Shown: piece by piece, positions 33,804 through 42,818 of the stretch | Position numbering within the stretch: the first letter of the stretch is position 1 | How the letters are laid out: the number at the start of each line of letters is the position of its first letter | DNA from: JAWKTV01 sp041398905 | GTDB lineage: Bacteria; Planctomycetota; Planctomycetia; Planctomycetales; Planctomycetaceae | DNA length: 64,000 nucleotides | Direction of reading: 5' to 3' | Assembly: GCA_041398905.1 (NCBI GenBank) | Contig: JAWKTV010000008.1 | Location: 222,716 to 286,715, forward strand | Translations under genes and position numbers: made by a program | Notes under the pieces: model-generated | The model's database searches: none | The model's input: the letters and a program-made list of their open reading frames with translations, nothing else | Told to the model about the DNA's origin: nothing

Positions 33804-34709
33804 CTACTTCATCGCCGCGAGCACCTGGTCGGTGATCGCTTTGACGAGCGCGTCCATGTTGACGCCCGATGGACCGCCGGCAACGGACGCGCCGTTGCCG
33901 CCTGCGGGCGGCTGCAGGTAGCCCGGGAAGCTGGGTGGCGGATCGAACGCCGCCACTTGCGGGGCATCACCTGATCGGTATCCCTCGCGGAAGGCCGTGT
34001 TGCCGCACAGATCGCAGTTCTCGAAATGGAACCGCGGATCGTCGAAGCCGAGACGCTTCTTCAGGTCCAGCAGCTCACGCGACTTCTGTTCGTTGAGGTA
34101 CGTCACCCCACCCAGTTGCTTGGAGAGAATCAGGATGCGGCAGTAGGCGTCGAGAATCTCGGTCTTCCAGTAAGCCTCTTCCAGGGTCTTGCCGAAGCTG
34201 ACCGTCCCGTGGTTCGTCAGGATGATCGTGTTCGTCGCCTTGAGGAACGGTTTCACCGTGTCCGCGAAGCCCTGCCCGCCGGGTGTCTCATACGGCGCCA
34301 ATGGCACCTCGCCCATGAAGACTTCGATCTCCGGCAGGATGCACTGCGGGATCGCTTCCCGCGTTACCGCGAACGCCGTCGCATGCGGCGGGTGACAGTG
34401 CACAACCGCCCGCACGTCGGGCCGCTCCTTCATGATCGTCAGGTGCAGCAGGATCTCGCTCGTCCGCTTCTTCTTCCCGGCAAGCTGGTTGCCATCCAGG
34501 TCGACCATGCAGATGTCGTCGGGAGTCATGAAGCCCTTGCAGATCATCGTCGGGCTGCACAGCACTTCGTTCTCGCCGATGCGATAGGAGATATTCCCAT
34601 CATTCGCCGCTGCGAAGCCCTTGGTGTACACCCGCTTGCCGATCTCGACAATCCAGTCCTTGATCGACTTCGCTTCGGCGTTCTGAAAGAGGGGGTGGTA
34701 GTTGTTCAT
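33804..34709 (-). CDS. Class II aldolase/adducin family, BMC-targeted
   Basis: Aldolase of 301 residues that in this operon type cleaves fuculose- or rhamnulose-1-phosphate to lactaldehyde and DHAP. Zinc ligands and active-site pattern are visible: NDGNISYRIG, VVHCHPPHATAFA, ILPEIEVFMGE, TNHGTVSFG. After about residue 245 comes a Pro/Gly-rich linker, then a C-terminal amphipathic helix (GVNMDALVKAITDQVLAAMK) that matches the encapsulation peptides which pull cargo into shells. The start ATG 34709 gives MNNYHPLFQNAEAKS. It is the last gene of the operon and corresponds, as I recall, to pvmN of the published planctomycetal locus. Confidence 0.93.
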   Translation of the reverse strand: MNNYHPLFQNAEAKSIKDWIVEIGKRVYTKGFAAANDGNISYRIGENEVLCSPTMICKGFMTPDDICMVDLDGNQLAGKKKRTSEILLHLTIMKERPDVRAVVHCHPPHATAFAVTREAIPQCILPEIEVFMGEVPLAPYETPGGQGFADTVKPFLKATNTIILTNHGTVSFGKTLEEAYWKTEILDAYCRILILSKQLGGVTYLNEQKSRELLDLKKRLGFDDPRFHFENCDLCGNTAFREGYRSGDAPQVAAFDPPPSFPGYLQPPAGGNGASVAGGPSGVNMDALVKAITDQVLAAMK

Positions 34710-34831
34710 CGTGATAATTCCCTGTCGAGTTCCGTCGTGTGACTTCGGATGTCTTGTTGAGCGGCCGGTCGTTCCGGCGTGACGATTGATGGATGGCTTC
34801 CCGTTCGATAGTTGCAGGCGATGCCGTGACT

Positions 34832-35113
34832 TCACTCCAACTCCACTCGATCCAGAATCGCCGCGTTGTAGGCGTCGATCGGCCGGACCTCCGGGTAAAA
34901 GGGTGCGACCGCCTCACCCCCTTCGCTGACCGCAATCTGCGATCCGATGCCGGCCCCCAGTTCGTCGAACACCACAAATGGCTCGCCGCGGCCCGCCTCG
35001 TCGCCCCGCAGGCCCACCGCGTTCAACGGCGTCACCACCTTCCAACTGGCCGCCGTGAGGGACGGATGCCAGCGGGAGAGCGTGACGCTACCTATCACTT
35101 CGGCGATTCGCAT
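34832..35113 (-). CDS. BMC-P shell vertex protein (EutN/CcmL family)
   Basis: Pentamer-forming shell protein of 93 residues that caps the vertices of the microcompartment. Recognised by MRIAEVIGSVTLSRWHPSLT, VVFDELGAGIGSQIAVSEGG and the C-terminal PIDAYNAAILDRVELE, the last being typical of this BMC-P group in PVM loci. Intact. It lies 14 bp after the RpiB-like gene, in the operon, and the 3' aldolase starts 122 bp downstream. Confidence 0.95.
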   Translation of the reverse strand: MRIAEVIGSVTLSRWHPSLTAASWKVVTPLNAVGLRGDEAGRGEPFVVFDELGAGIGSQIAVSEGGEAVAPFYPEVRPIDAYNAAILDRVELE

Positions 35114-35127
35114 GGTCCGTCGAGAGC

Positions 35128-35844
35128 CTAGTGTCCGGAGTCGATTGCTTTGAAAACCTGCCGCAGCTCGTACCAGCTCTTGTCTTTGGGGTTGATGCAC
35201 CACACGTTCGCCCGCAGTTGTTGGCGAACCTGCTTGACATCGAACGCGTTGTTGACGCCAACGGCCTTCACGCTGCCGTGACGATTGGCCAGACAGGCGG
35301 CCCGGTAGGTCTGCTCGGCGGCGATGACGACCTGGGGGACGCCGCCTCGAGCCAACTCGGTGATCGCCAGTTGAGCCGCGTCGTCGGGGCACCCCCGCAG
35401 TTCCCGCTGCCAGCGGCTCTGCAGGTCGTCCCAGACGCGAGCCAGCGAGTCGGTGTGATGGACGACGACCAGCAGCGGCCGTTGAATGGTTGAGTGTTGA
35501 GACTTCGCGGCTGGAACCACCGCGGCGGCGGCCTTGGCGAGCGTCCCGCGCTGGACGGCGAGCCCGAGTTCTCGCGCGACATCCCACGCTGCGGGGGTGA
35601 CAATCGTCTTCGCGCCCACGAGGACGCGCGTGGCGCCGCGGGCCGCTGCTTCCAGCACCTCGGCCGTCACCACGCGTTCGTTGAGGGTCACCACTGCTCC
35701 GCCAATGGCGGGCGGGTTCATCTTCGGCGATGCGATTGGCTGCTCGACTCGTGTCACCTTCCCCCGCTCCACGACAACATCGCCACCGAGCTGTTGCAGC
35801 ACGCCGGCGACGATGCGGTCGATGGTGGTGGAGTCCAGTGACAT
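35128..35844 (-). CDS. RpiB/LacA-like BMC-associated protein
   Basis: Protein of 238 residues. The C-terminal 100 residues (GGVPQVVIAAEQTYRAACLA, then NRHGSVKAVGVNNAFDVKQV and RANVWCINPKDKSWYELRQV) resemble ribose-5-phosphate isomerase B/LacA-type proteins, though the catalytic Cys-His pair typical of RpiB cannot be confirmed by eye. The N-terminus (MSLDSTTIDRIVAGVLQQLG) is an amphipathic helix of encapsulation-peptide type. Proteins of this kind are conserved in PVM microcompartment loci with unknown function. It sits between two BMC-P genes, consistent with a cargo or scaffold role. Confidence 0.7.
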   Translation of the reverse strand: MSLDSTTIDRIVAGVLQQLGGDVVVERGKVTRVEQPIASPKMNPPAIGGAVVTLNERVVTAEVLEAAARGATRVLVGAKTIVTPAAWDVARELGLAVQRGTLAKAAAAVVPAAKSQHSTIQRPLLVVVHHTDSLARVWDDLQSRWQRELRGCPDDAAQLAITELARGGVPQVVIAAEQTYRAACLANRHGSVKAVGVNNAFDVKQVRQQLRANVWCINPKDKSWYELRQVFKAIDSGH

Positions 35845-35939
35845 CAGACGCTGTGTTCCGTTTGTCGAGTGTTTCCGAAAAGTGATTCCGCCGTCGACAC
35901 CAGCGGGACTCCTGCGACGCCCGCCGGCTGTGTCGTCGA

Positions 35940-36193
35940 TCAGTCACGTTGCCCCAGCACGACCCAGCGGACCGGAGTGTTCTTGACCTGCATTACATCC
36001 TTGGCCGCCGAACCATCGGCCGCCGCGATCACCACGTCCCCATTCCGCTGCCCAGTTGATCGATCCCGATCTGTGGCTCGCCATCCGGTCCCCCATCCTG
36101 CAGGAGTGGCTGCAGAACCAAAAGCCGCCATCCTTCAAGCGTGTGGTGCTTGACGGTTGCGGTCGCTCGTCCGATGACTCTCGCCAACTGCAT
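35940..36193 (-). CDS. BMC-P shell vertex protein, frameshifted
   Basis: From the ATG at 36193 the minus strand reads MQLARVIGRATATVKHHTLE, GWRLLVLQPLLQDGGPDGEP and IGIDQLGSGMG, then the frame breaks near 36035 and resumes as VVIAAADGSAAKDVMQVKNT and PVRWVVLGQRD-stop. The pattern MxLARVxGxATATVKHxSLxGWxLLVxQPL is that of the EutN/CcmL family. The span is 254 nt, one base short of 85 codons, which agrees with a single lost base. It lies between the aldehyde dehydrogenase and the RpiB-like gene, as in other PVM operons. Confidence 0.85.
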
Positions 36194-36270
36194 CAATGCA
36201 CCTTGGAGGCACGAAGAGTTGCAATCACGTTGTCACGTCGTGCCTTCGTGACTGTGTGGTGGATTCCAAC

Positions 36271-37752
36271 TCAAACGATTCGCAGTTCATCCACCAATAC
36301 GCACCTTCGCTTCCGCGTGAAGGTCATTGGGCTGGTGACCCCTTCACCGGTCGGGGTGGCGATCGAGAATGACAGATACCCTTCGCCCCCCAGTCCCAGG
36401 CCGGCCATCGAGGGGCCGTTCTTGACGTACAGCGTCGTGTTCATCAGTCGGCCCATGACGGTCAGGTTGTGCACGTTGCGGCTGTGAATGATCGCAGTGT
36501 GGCCGTACCCGTGCTCGAACTTATGGGCGAGCATGATCGCGTGCTCGGCGTTCTTCGCGCGGATGAACGGGACAAACGGCATCATCTGCTCTTCGGGGAC
36601 GAACGGGTTCGCGGTGTCGGTCTCGCCGTACAGGAGCTGCGTGCCGGCCGGGACCTGCATGCCGATCTGCGCCGCGAGATACGAGGCATCCTTACCGACG
36701 AAATCGCGGTTAAGGATCGCATGTCCGCCCGGCTCCTTCGGCGGAGCGAACGCGAGCTTCGTCAGCGCTTCGACCTGCTGAGCGTTGAGCAGGTGGCCGC
36801 CGTTGCGGCCGACCGCTTGCATCAGCTCGCCGAAGATCGATTCGACCGCGAAAACCTCCTTCTCGCCGATGCAAAGCAGGTTGTTGTCGTAAGCCGCCCC
36901 GGCCACGATCGACTTCGCCGCCTTCTCGATGTCGGCCGACTCGTCAACCACGACGGGCGGGTTGCCCGGCCCGGCGACGATCGCCTTCTTCTTCGCCTCC
37001 AGGGCGGCCCGCGCGACGGCCGGGCCACCGGTCACGCACAGCACACGAACGCCGCGATGTGTGAAGATCTGATTCGCCGATTCGATCGTCGGCTTGCCGA
37101 TGATCGTGAGCAGGTTCTCGATGCCGATCGCTTCGGCGATCGCCTTGTTGAACGTTTGCACGCCCTCGCAGGCGATCTTCGCCCCCGATGGGTGCGGATT
37201 GAACACGATGCTGTTGCCCGCGGCGACCATGTTGACGACGTTGCCAGCGAGCGTCGGCAGCGAGTGCGTCGCGGAGTGATCGCCCCAATCACTCCGAACG
37301 GGGCGTTTTCTTCAACGGTCATCCCGTGATCGCCGCCGAAGCAGTCAGTCTTCAGCCACTCGACACCGGGCACCAGCTTGATGATCTTCAACTTCTGACC
37401 AGATCGGAGCCGGCCGGGATTCGTCTCTTCAAACTCCTTGCGACCCCAGTCAGCGGCGTTCTTCTCGCAGAGGGTCTTGACGATCTCGATCACCTTGGCC
37501 CGAACGGCCAGCCCTTTGCGGGAGAGTTGAATGAACGCCTCCTGGGCAGCGGCGATGTCATCCACCGAGTCGAACACGCCCCAGTTGCTCGACGACGCTG
37601 CGCCCCACAGGCGCAGGCCCGCCGTCGTGCCGCCACTGCGAACGGGATGCTGCGACGATTTCCCGCCGGCGGACGCGGGCATTGTGGCCGCGAACGCTCT
37701 GCCGAGTTCACCAAGACCTCTTCCACGACGGACCGATGACGGTTTCGTTCAT
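36271..37752 (-). CDS. CoA-acylating aldehyde dehydrogenase, BMC-targeted, frameshifted
   Basis: PduP/EutE-like enzyme that turns lactaldehyde (or another short aldehyde) into acyl-CoA with NAD. From the ATG at 37752 a repaired reading begins MNETVIRSVVEEVLVNLGRA, a standard N-terminal encapsulation helix. The later sequence has APFGVIGAITP, NVVNMVAAGNSIVFNPHPSG, VLCVTGGPAVARAALEAKKK, catalytic Cys in AAYDNNLLCIGEKEV, and VNGPSMAGLG-like ending. Breaks lie near 37733, 37705 (each repaired by one missing C) and 37272. Repaired length is about 494 residues, normal for the family. Acyl-CoA then goes to PduL. Confidence 0.92.
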
Positions 37753-37845
37753 GATCGAAGTCTGGTCTGGCTAGGTGATCCAGTCGAAGCTGCCAGCTTC
37801 GGCGACCTGTCTGATGGATTTGAGTTGGCAGCTTCAAGTGGCGGT

Positions 37846-38330
37846 TCATGACCGCTTGCTCATTGTTCGGCTTGAGTCTCGAAACGCTGGGTCTCGATCC
37901 ATTGCTCGACGGCACCGCGTTTGAAACTTCATCAGCATCCACAGCACCAATCCTCCGGCAACCACCAGCGACCACCAGTGACGTTCGCTGGATCAATGCC
38001 ACCAGGTTGAAGAACGCGGCCCTCTCCAGCAGGGCAAGGCCGACAATCATCCGGGTGTAGCGCAGTCCGAAGTACTCGTGCGGCTCGGCGGTTGAGCCGA
38101 TGCCGATGCCGCCGGAGCGACGAGCAAGTTCGAACGACTGCGCCACGAACATCACCCCGGCGCCTGAGCGCCAGGTGCAGGCTCACCAACCGACCGTCTG
38201 GCGGCTCGCGGAGGAACCCGGTCATCACCAGTGCCACGACGGCGAACATCACCACCCCATCGAGCATCGCAGCCGCGATGACTTGCATCACGCGAAGGCG
38301 GGCTTCGGCGGTGGCGGGTGACTGAGACAT
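37846..38330 (-). CDS. Small multi-span membrane protein within the BMC operon, frameshifted
   Basis: A reading pieced together from three frames: MSQSPATAEARLRVMQVIAA, LDGVVMFAVVALVMTGFLRE, then after a break near 38155 VMFVAQSFELARRSGGIGIG, EYFGLRYTRMIVGLALLERA, AFFNLVALIQ, and after a break near 37975 WWSLVVAGGLVLWMLMKFQT ending TMSKRS-stop at 37846. It has about four membrane segments and a length near 160 residues. No family is recognised. It lies between a BMC-P gene and the aldehyde dehydrogenase in a shell operon where soluble proteins are expected, which makes it unusual. Confidence 0.55.
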
Positions 38331-38400
38331 CGCGGTTGGTGAGAGTGGTGTGGACTGGTGCGGTCTGCTGGCAGTGGCTCCCGGCTGGGTGGAGGCCGGG

Positions 38401-38733
38401 TCAGTTCGTGTTGTTCAACCGTTCTGAACACGTCGCTGCCGCCGACCCGAACACCGTCGACGATGCCGATGATGGGCGCAGTCGATCGGAGCTTCTTCGT
38501 CTCGTCGGTAAAGCGAGCACTGGATCCCTTGAGACGGACTGTGGACCGCTTCGCCCTCGCCAGCCCCGACCGCATCGACGGAGATAAACGTTCGCCCCGT
38601 ACCGACGAGTTCTCCCTGGGACTTTTCTGGTCTTCACTGCAGCGCCTCGATCGATCAGCAGCTTCTGGCCGACCATTTCACTGACCTTCTGCGTCGCGGT
38701 GGTGACGTTGCCGGTGACTTTTGCGAGGAACAT
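38401..38733 (-). CDS. BMC-P shell vertex protein, heavily frameshifted
   Basis: The ATG at 38733 gives MFLAKVTGNVTTATQKVSEM and VGQKLLI, a EutN/CcmL start. After breaks near 38650 the sequence reads GRTFISVDAVGAGEGEAV, and in a third frame GSSARFTDETKKL and IIGIVDGVRVGGSDVFRTVE. These segments are the normal order of a BMC-P protein. The 3' end is uncertain: one frame stops at 38401 and another runs on to 38288. At least three breaks in 330 bp make the exact protein unrecoverable. It lies between acetate kinase and the membrane protein. Confidence 0.75.
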   Translation of the reverse strand: MFLAKVTGNVTTATQKVSEMVGQKLLIDRGAAVKTRKVPGRTRRYGANVYLRRCGRGWRGRSGPQSVSRDPVLALPTRRRSSDRLRPSSASSTVFGSAAATCSERLNNTN

Positions 38734-38810
38734 GTTGAATGATTCGCCACAGAGACTTGGGGGCACGGAATGTCGAGAGGGCACTGTGCAGAGCCTCCCG
38801 GACTCCGTGG

Positions 38811-40003
38811 TTACTGTACGCCTGACGGCCTCCACGGTTTGCTGAGCCACGACGATCTCCCTCGCGCCTGGCAGTCGGCACAATCCAGACCTGGACTTTG
38901 CTGTCGCGGCTGGAGATCGATCTGCCCTTGCAGTCTCGATTCCGTTCGCCATCAAGACGAATACCCGCGTAGTCCAGCTCGCTGAGGGCCGTGCCGCTCG
39001 GACGAAGGGACTGTTCTCGCCGATGCCGGCGGTGAACACGATCGCATCGGCCCTGTTGAGTACCGCGAGATACCGGCCCACGTATCGCTTTACATCCGCC
39101 GCCAGCACCTTGGAGCCGCGAGCATCGCCTGTTCGTTGCCCTGCTCGGGTCGCCTGTTCGACGTCACGGGCGTCGTTGAGACCCGCTCAGCCCAGCAGGC
39201 CGGCCTTCGACGACAACTCATCCAGCAACTCGTCGTAGCTCTTGCCGCTGAGCCGCTTGAGCAGTCGCAGCCGCGAACGGGTCGAAGCCGCGACGCGCTG
39301 TTCTGGGGAAGCCCGCTCGCGGGGTCATGCCCATCGTCGTCGACATCGACTTGCCGCCCCGCACAGCGCACAGCGAACTGCCGCCGCCCAGGTGACACGA
39401 GATGACCCCGGCATCGTCGTTTCAGCAACTCGGCCATCCGCGAGCCGATGTAGCGATGACTCGCCCATGGAAGCCCCAGCGGCGAACCTCGTACTGCTCC
39501 TGCCAGGCGAACGGTACCGCGTAGGCCCGGTACTCCGGCGGAATCGTTTCGTGAATGCTGTCTCGAGCGCAGCGTGACCAGGGTATGCCCGGGAACGCCG
39601 CCTTGAGTTGCCGCATCGCCCGGGCATAGGGCGGGCTGTGAGCCAGCGCGACATCCGCCAGCGACTCCATTGCTTCGAGCAACTTGTCGTCAACGATGCG
39701 AATGCCACTGAGCTTACCGGCGAAGACCGCCTTGAACCCGATGGCCGCCACGTCGTCAACCGCTGCGAGACATCCCGACTCGGCGTCGGTCAACTGGTCG
39801 AGACAGATGCGAACCGCGGCCGCGTGATCGGGAATCCGCTGCTTGACCTCGGTTCGCCGTCCACCGATTTCGACGAAGCAGTTCGACTCCGCCTCCTCGC
39901 CGATCCGGTCGATTCCCCCGCGCGCAAGTTGAGTCTCCGACTGCATCTCATACAGCCGGTACTTGAAGCTGGTGGAACCGAGATTCGCGACGAGAACGTG
40001 CAT
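38811..40003 (-). CDS. ackA: Acetate (propionate/lactate-type) kinase, heavily frameshifted
   Basis: Last step of the BMC pathway: acyl phosphate plus ADP gives carboxylate plus ATP. From the ATG at 40003 it reads MHVLVANLGSTSFKYRLYEM, GFKAVFAGKLSGIRIVDDKL, then YEVRRWGFHGASHRYIGSRM with a break near 39460, CHLGGGSSLCAVRGGKSMST, MTPASGLPQNS, DELLDELSSKAGLLG, and KVLAADVKRYVGRYLAVLNR, ADAIVFTAGIGENSPFVR. Five or more breaks occur between 38830 and 39460. The end is placed at a TAA (38811) reachable in one frame; this gives a span near 397 codons, normal for the family. As pduL and ackA are both present, substrate-level ATP gain is expected. Confidence 0.9.
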
Positions 40004-40468
40004 GGCGTTGGTTAGGCTGTCAGTGTTTGGCGTTCACCACGGAGCACGGCCCGCTTGAGACCGAAGGTCACGGCGAGCCATTCCGTATCTCCTTGTGCTG
40101 AACTGCAAGCTCAGCGACTGTCCCACTTGCCCCCTGCGACTCGCTGGGCAATCCGCACATGCGAATCACAAGAAGGAGTGGCGTTGTCAGCGGGGCTCCG
40201 ATTCATAGAGAACCAGAATCGCTGACAACCCGTTGCGTGATCGACCCGCGGTCGAGCCGAATCGCAACTGACCGGACGGGCCAGGAAACCGGCGTTGGAT
40301 CAACAGACCGGATTGACTCCCTTCATCGTGGAGGCACTCCGCCGAAGCGATCTTCAGCCGACCGGGTGAACCACACCTTGCATCATCCCCGCCGCGCCGA
40401 CGGGTGTCGGTCAGTCGGCGGAGAACCAGTGCTGAGCCAGTCTGTGCCTCCGTGGTGACTGTCCGCGA
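40004..40468. other. Gap within the BMC operon
   Basis: About 465 bp between ackA and the second BMC-H gene. No protein family is recognised on either strand, and there is no clear hairpin or promoter. It may hold a lost or misread gene, given the frame damage nearby, or an internal promoter. Confidence 0.4.
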
Positions 40469-40732
40469 CTAGAAGTTCTCCATCAGTCCGGTCTGCGGGC
40501 GGGGGATCACGTGAGCGGCGACCAGTTCGCCGACCTTGCTGGCGGCGGCGGCACCGGCGTCGACGGCGGCCCGCACCGAACCAACGTCACCTTTGATGAT
40601 CGTGGTGATATATGCACCACCGATCGGCAGTTGCTTCACCAAGGTCACATTCGCGGCCTTCAGCATGGCATCGGCCGCTTCGATCTGGGCGATGAGGCCA
40701 CGGGTTTCCACAAGTCCAATCGCGTCGTTCAT
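40469..40732 (-). CDS. BMC-H shell protein
   Basis: Hexamer-forming shell protein of 87 residues that makes the facets of the microcompartment. Typical single BMC domain: MNDAIGLVETRGLIAQIEAA, DAMLKAANVTLVKQLPIGGA, IKGDVGSVRAAVDAGAAAAS, VGELVAAHVIPRPQTGLME. The pore loop region is around PIGGAYIT. Start at ATG 40732. It follows the other BMC-H gene by 78 bp. As I recall, two adjacent BMC-H genes are the pvmD/pvmE pair of the published locus. Confidence 0.96.
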   Translation of the reverse strand: MNDAIGLVETRGLIAQIEAADAMLKAANVTLVKQLPIGGAYITTIIKGDVGSVRAAVDAGAAAASKVGELVAAHVIPRPQTGLMENF

Positions 40733-40810
40733 GGGTCTGTCGGGTGTATGAAGTGAATGTTGGAAAGGTCGCAGCAATGCGCCGGTCTAACCGGCAGCTC
40801 AACAGCGTGA

Positions 40811-41107
40811 TTACTTGCTGCCGGTTTTGGCCTTCGGCATCACGGCGGCCAGCTCTTCGTGCGGCCGGGGAATGACCTGCACGCTGGCGACTTCGCCAAT
40901 CTTGCCGGCGGCGGCGGCGCCGGCGTCGATCGCCGCCTTGACCGCGGCGACATCGCCGGTCAGGAACAGCGTGGCGAAACCGCTGCCGATCTTCTCCCAA
41001 CCAACAAACTGCACGTTCGCAGCCTTGAGGGCCGCATCCGCCGCTTCAATGAGGGCGGTGAGACCTTTCGTCTCAATCATCCCGAGGGCTTCCATCGCTT
41101 TCGCCAT
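40811..41107 (-). CDS. BMC-H shell protein
   Basis: Hexamer-forming shell protein of 98 residues: MAKAMEALGMIETKGLTALI, AADAALKAANVQFVGWEKIG, FLTGDVAAVKAAIDAGAAAA and GKIGEVASVQVIPRPHEELA. The short Lys-rich C-terminal tail (MPKAKTGSK) extends beyond the domain. It is intact and lies between pduL and the other BMC-H gene. Confidence 0.96.
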   Translation of the reverse strand: MAKAMEALGMIETKGLTALIEAADAALKAANVQFVGWEKIGSGFATLFLTGDVAAVKAAIDAGAAAAGKIGEVASVQVIPRPHEELAAVMPKAKTGSK

Positions 41108-41203
41108 TGGTCGTACTCCAGGTCAGGTTTGTGGACTACCACGGGGACACGGAGGCGAAGAGAAGCCTCTTCGCGGAGCTCTGTGCCTCGGTGGTGAGCA
41201 TGA

Positions 41204-41905
41204 TTAGTGTTTGCAGGCGCACGCGGCCGGCTTGATCAGTTCCACTTTGGTCGCGTGCGTGAGGTTGATCGCGTTGCCTTCGTCGGTATCGAGGTGGACT
41301 TCGAGCTTGATCTTGTCGTCACCGCCGCGCACCGAAACGTTCTCCAGAACGGTCGTGCACCCGGGGGACTCGATCCGCAGATGCATCAGTTCCTTGTCTT
41401 TGACCCCGTAGTGGGCCATCTCGCGGGAGTTCATGTGGACGTGCCGCATCGCGCGAATCACACCCTGTTTCAGTTCCAGACTGCCCGCGGGCCCGACCAG
41501 CAGACAGCCGGGCGTTCCCTGAATGTCACCGCTGATCCGGACGGGGATGTCGAGACCGAGCGAGATCGAGTCGGTGAAGGCCAGTTCGACCTGTGAGTCA
41601 CCTCGGCACGGTCCCAGCACGCGGACCTCCGGCAGGATGCGGCGGCGCGGGCCAACGATCGCAACGGTCTCCTCGGCGGCGTAGTACCCTTCCTGATACA
41701 GCCACTTCGCGGGGGTCAGCGTGCGGCCTTTGCCGAAGAGAATCTCGACATGCTCCTGCGTCAGATGGCAATGCCTTGCGGAAATGTTCACGACGAGCGG
41801 GCTTGGCCCGCCGGTCGGCCTGGTGCCGCCGCCGGACTGAAAATGCCGTGACAGCACGTCACGGACGACACGCTCGACATCGTTACGAGAAAGTGTGGTG
41901 GGCAT
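41204..41905 (-). CDS. pduL: Phosphate propanoyltransferase PduL
   Basis: BMC-type phosphotransacylase of 233 residues that converts acyl-CoA and phosphate to acyl phosphate, recycling CoA inside the shell. Zinc ligands are visible in VNISARHCHLTQEHVEILFG and RAMRHVHMNSREMAHYGV, with the two duplicated barrel halves in order. The N-terminal helix TLSRNDVERVVRDVLSRHF is an encapsulation peptide. Start at ATG 41905. It is the first structural gene of the operon, 118 bp after the regulator's stop. Confidence 0.95.
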   Translation of the reverse strand: MPTTLSRNDVERVVRDVLSRHFQSGGGTRPTGGPSPLVVNISARHCHLTQEHVEILFGKGRTLTPAKWLYQEGYYAAEETVAIVGPRRRILPEVRVLGPCRGDSQVELAFTDSISLGLDIPVRISGDIQGTPGCLLVGPAGSLELKQGVIRAMRHVHMNSREMAHYGVKDKELMHLRIESPGCTTVLENVSVRGGDDKIKLEVHLDTDEGNAINLTHATKVELIKPAACACKH

Positions 41906-42022
41906 GGTTGTTGGGTCGTCGATGGTCAGTTGTCTGTGCTCGGCGGGACCGGGTCTTCAGCCTGCAGTGACTTGCTCGCACAAGGCGTGCCCTGGAAAAC
42001 TGGCGACTGAAGTACAGTCCGC

Positions 42023-42775
42023 TCACTCCGCGACAATGAGTTCAACTCCGTGATCCTTCACGATGGATCTCCACTCGTCCGTGATGCCGGCGTCGGTGAC
42101 CAGTCGGTCAACGTCATCCAGCGGGGCCAGATGGGTCAGTTCCGAGTGCCCCAACTTGCCGCTGTCGGCGACGACGATGACCTCGTCGACCGCCTCGATC
42201 ATCTGTCGTTCCGCTTCGACGAGCAGGCCGTTGCTGTTGAACAGCCCCGCCTGGGTAATCCCGCCAGTGCTCATGATGAGTCTGCGGGCGTGAATCTGTT
42301 TGAGGGCCGCGACTGTCAGGCTGCCGAGGGCGACTCCGGTTTTGGGGTACAGGTACCCGCCGAGATAAACGAGCTCGATACTTGATGACCCGACGAGCAG
42401 GTTGACAATGGGTAATGAATTCGTGACGACTTGCAGTGACTTACCGATGAGGCAGCGAGCGACTTCGAGGGTGGTGGACCCGCCGTCGAGCAGGATCGTC
42501 TCGCCGGGGTCAATGAGTTCTGCCGTCCTCCGTCCGATGCGCTGCTTTTCGTCGGTCGCCTGCTGCTTCCGTTCGTCGAAGGTTGTGAGTGATTCGCCGA
42601 CATAGGCGGCTCCGCCCCTGGTGCGGCGAATCTGCCCAATTCTGTCAAGATATTCCAAATCCCGTCGTACCGTGGACTCGCTGACCCCGATCGAGTCGGA
42701 CAGCTCCTGAAGTGACACGAATCCCTTGGATTCTAGCATTTCAAGAATGCTGTCGCGCCGCTGATCGAGAAGCAT
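42023..42775 (-). CDS. DeoR-family transcriptional regulator
   Basis: Protein of 250 residues with a DeoR-type winged helix (MLESKGFVSLQELSDSIGVS, ESTVRRDLEYLDRIGQIRRT, RGGAAY) and a C-terminal sugar-phosphate-binding DeoR domain (ETILLDGGSTTLEVARCL, VVTNSLPIVNLLV). Such regulators respond to phosphorylated sugars. It lies directly upstream of the microcompartment operon in the same direction, so it is the likely local regulator; its ligand is expected to be a deoxysugar phosphate or DHAP-type metabolite. Upstream of it lie three related TGTCAA-containing sites. Confidence 0.93.
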   Translation of the reverse strand: MLLDQRRDSILEMLESKGFVSLQELSDSIGVSESTVRRDLEYLDRIGQIRRTRGGAAYVGESLTTFDERKQQATDEKQRIGRRTAELIDPGETILLDGGSTTLEVARCLIGKSLQVVTNSLPIVNLLVGSSSIELVYLGGYLYPKTGVALGSLTVAALKQIHARRLIMSTGGITQAGLFNSNGLLVEAERQMIEAVDEVIVVADSGKLGHSELTHLAPLDDVDRLVTDAGITDEWRSIVKDHGVELIVAE

Positions 42776-42818
42776 GAGGGCGTCCGTCCGTCACCACTAG
42801 AGTTTCTAGATCACCCAT

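Noticed and set aside
40159..40458. Plus-strand ORF in the gap beside ackA
   Set aside because: No family pattern, no ribosome-binding site, and opposite direction to the operon; composition looks non-coding.
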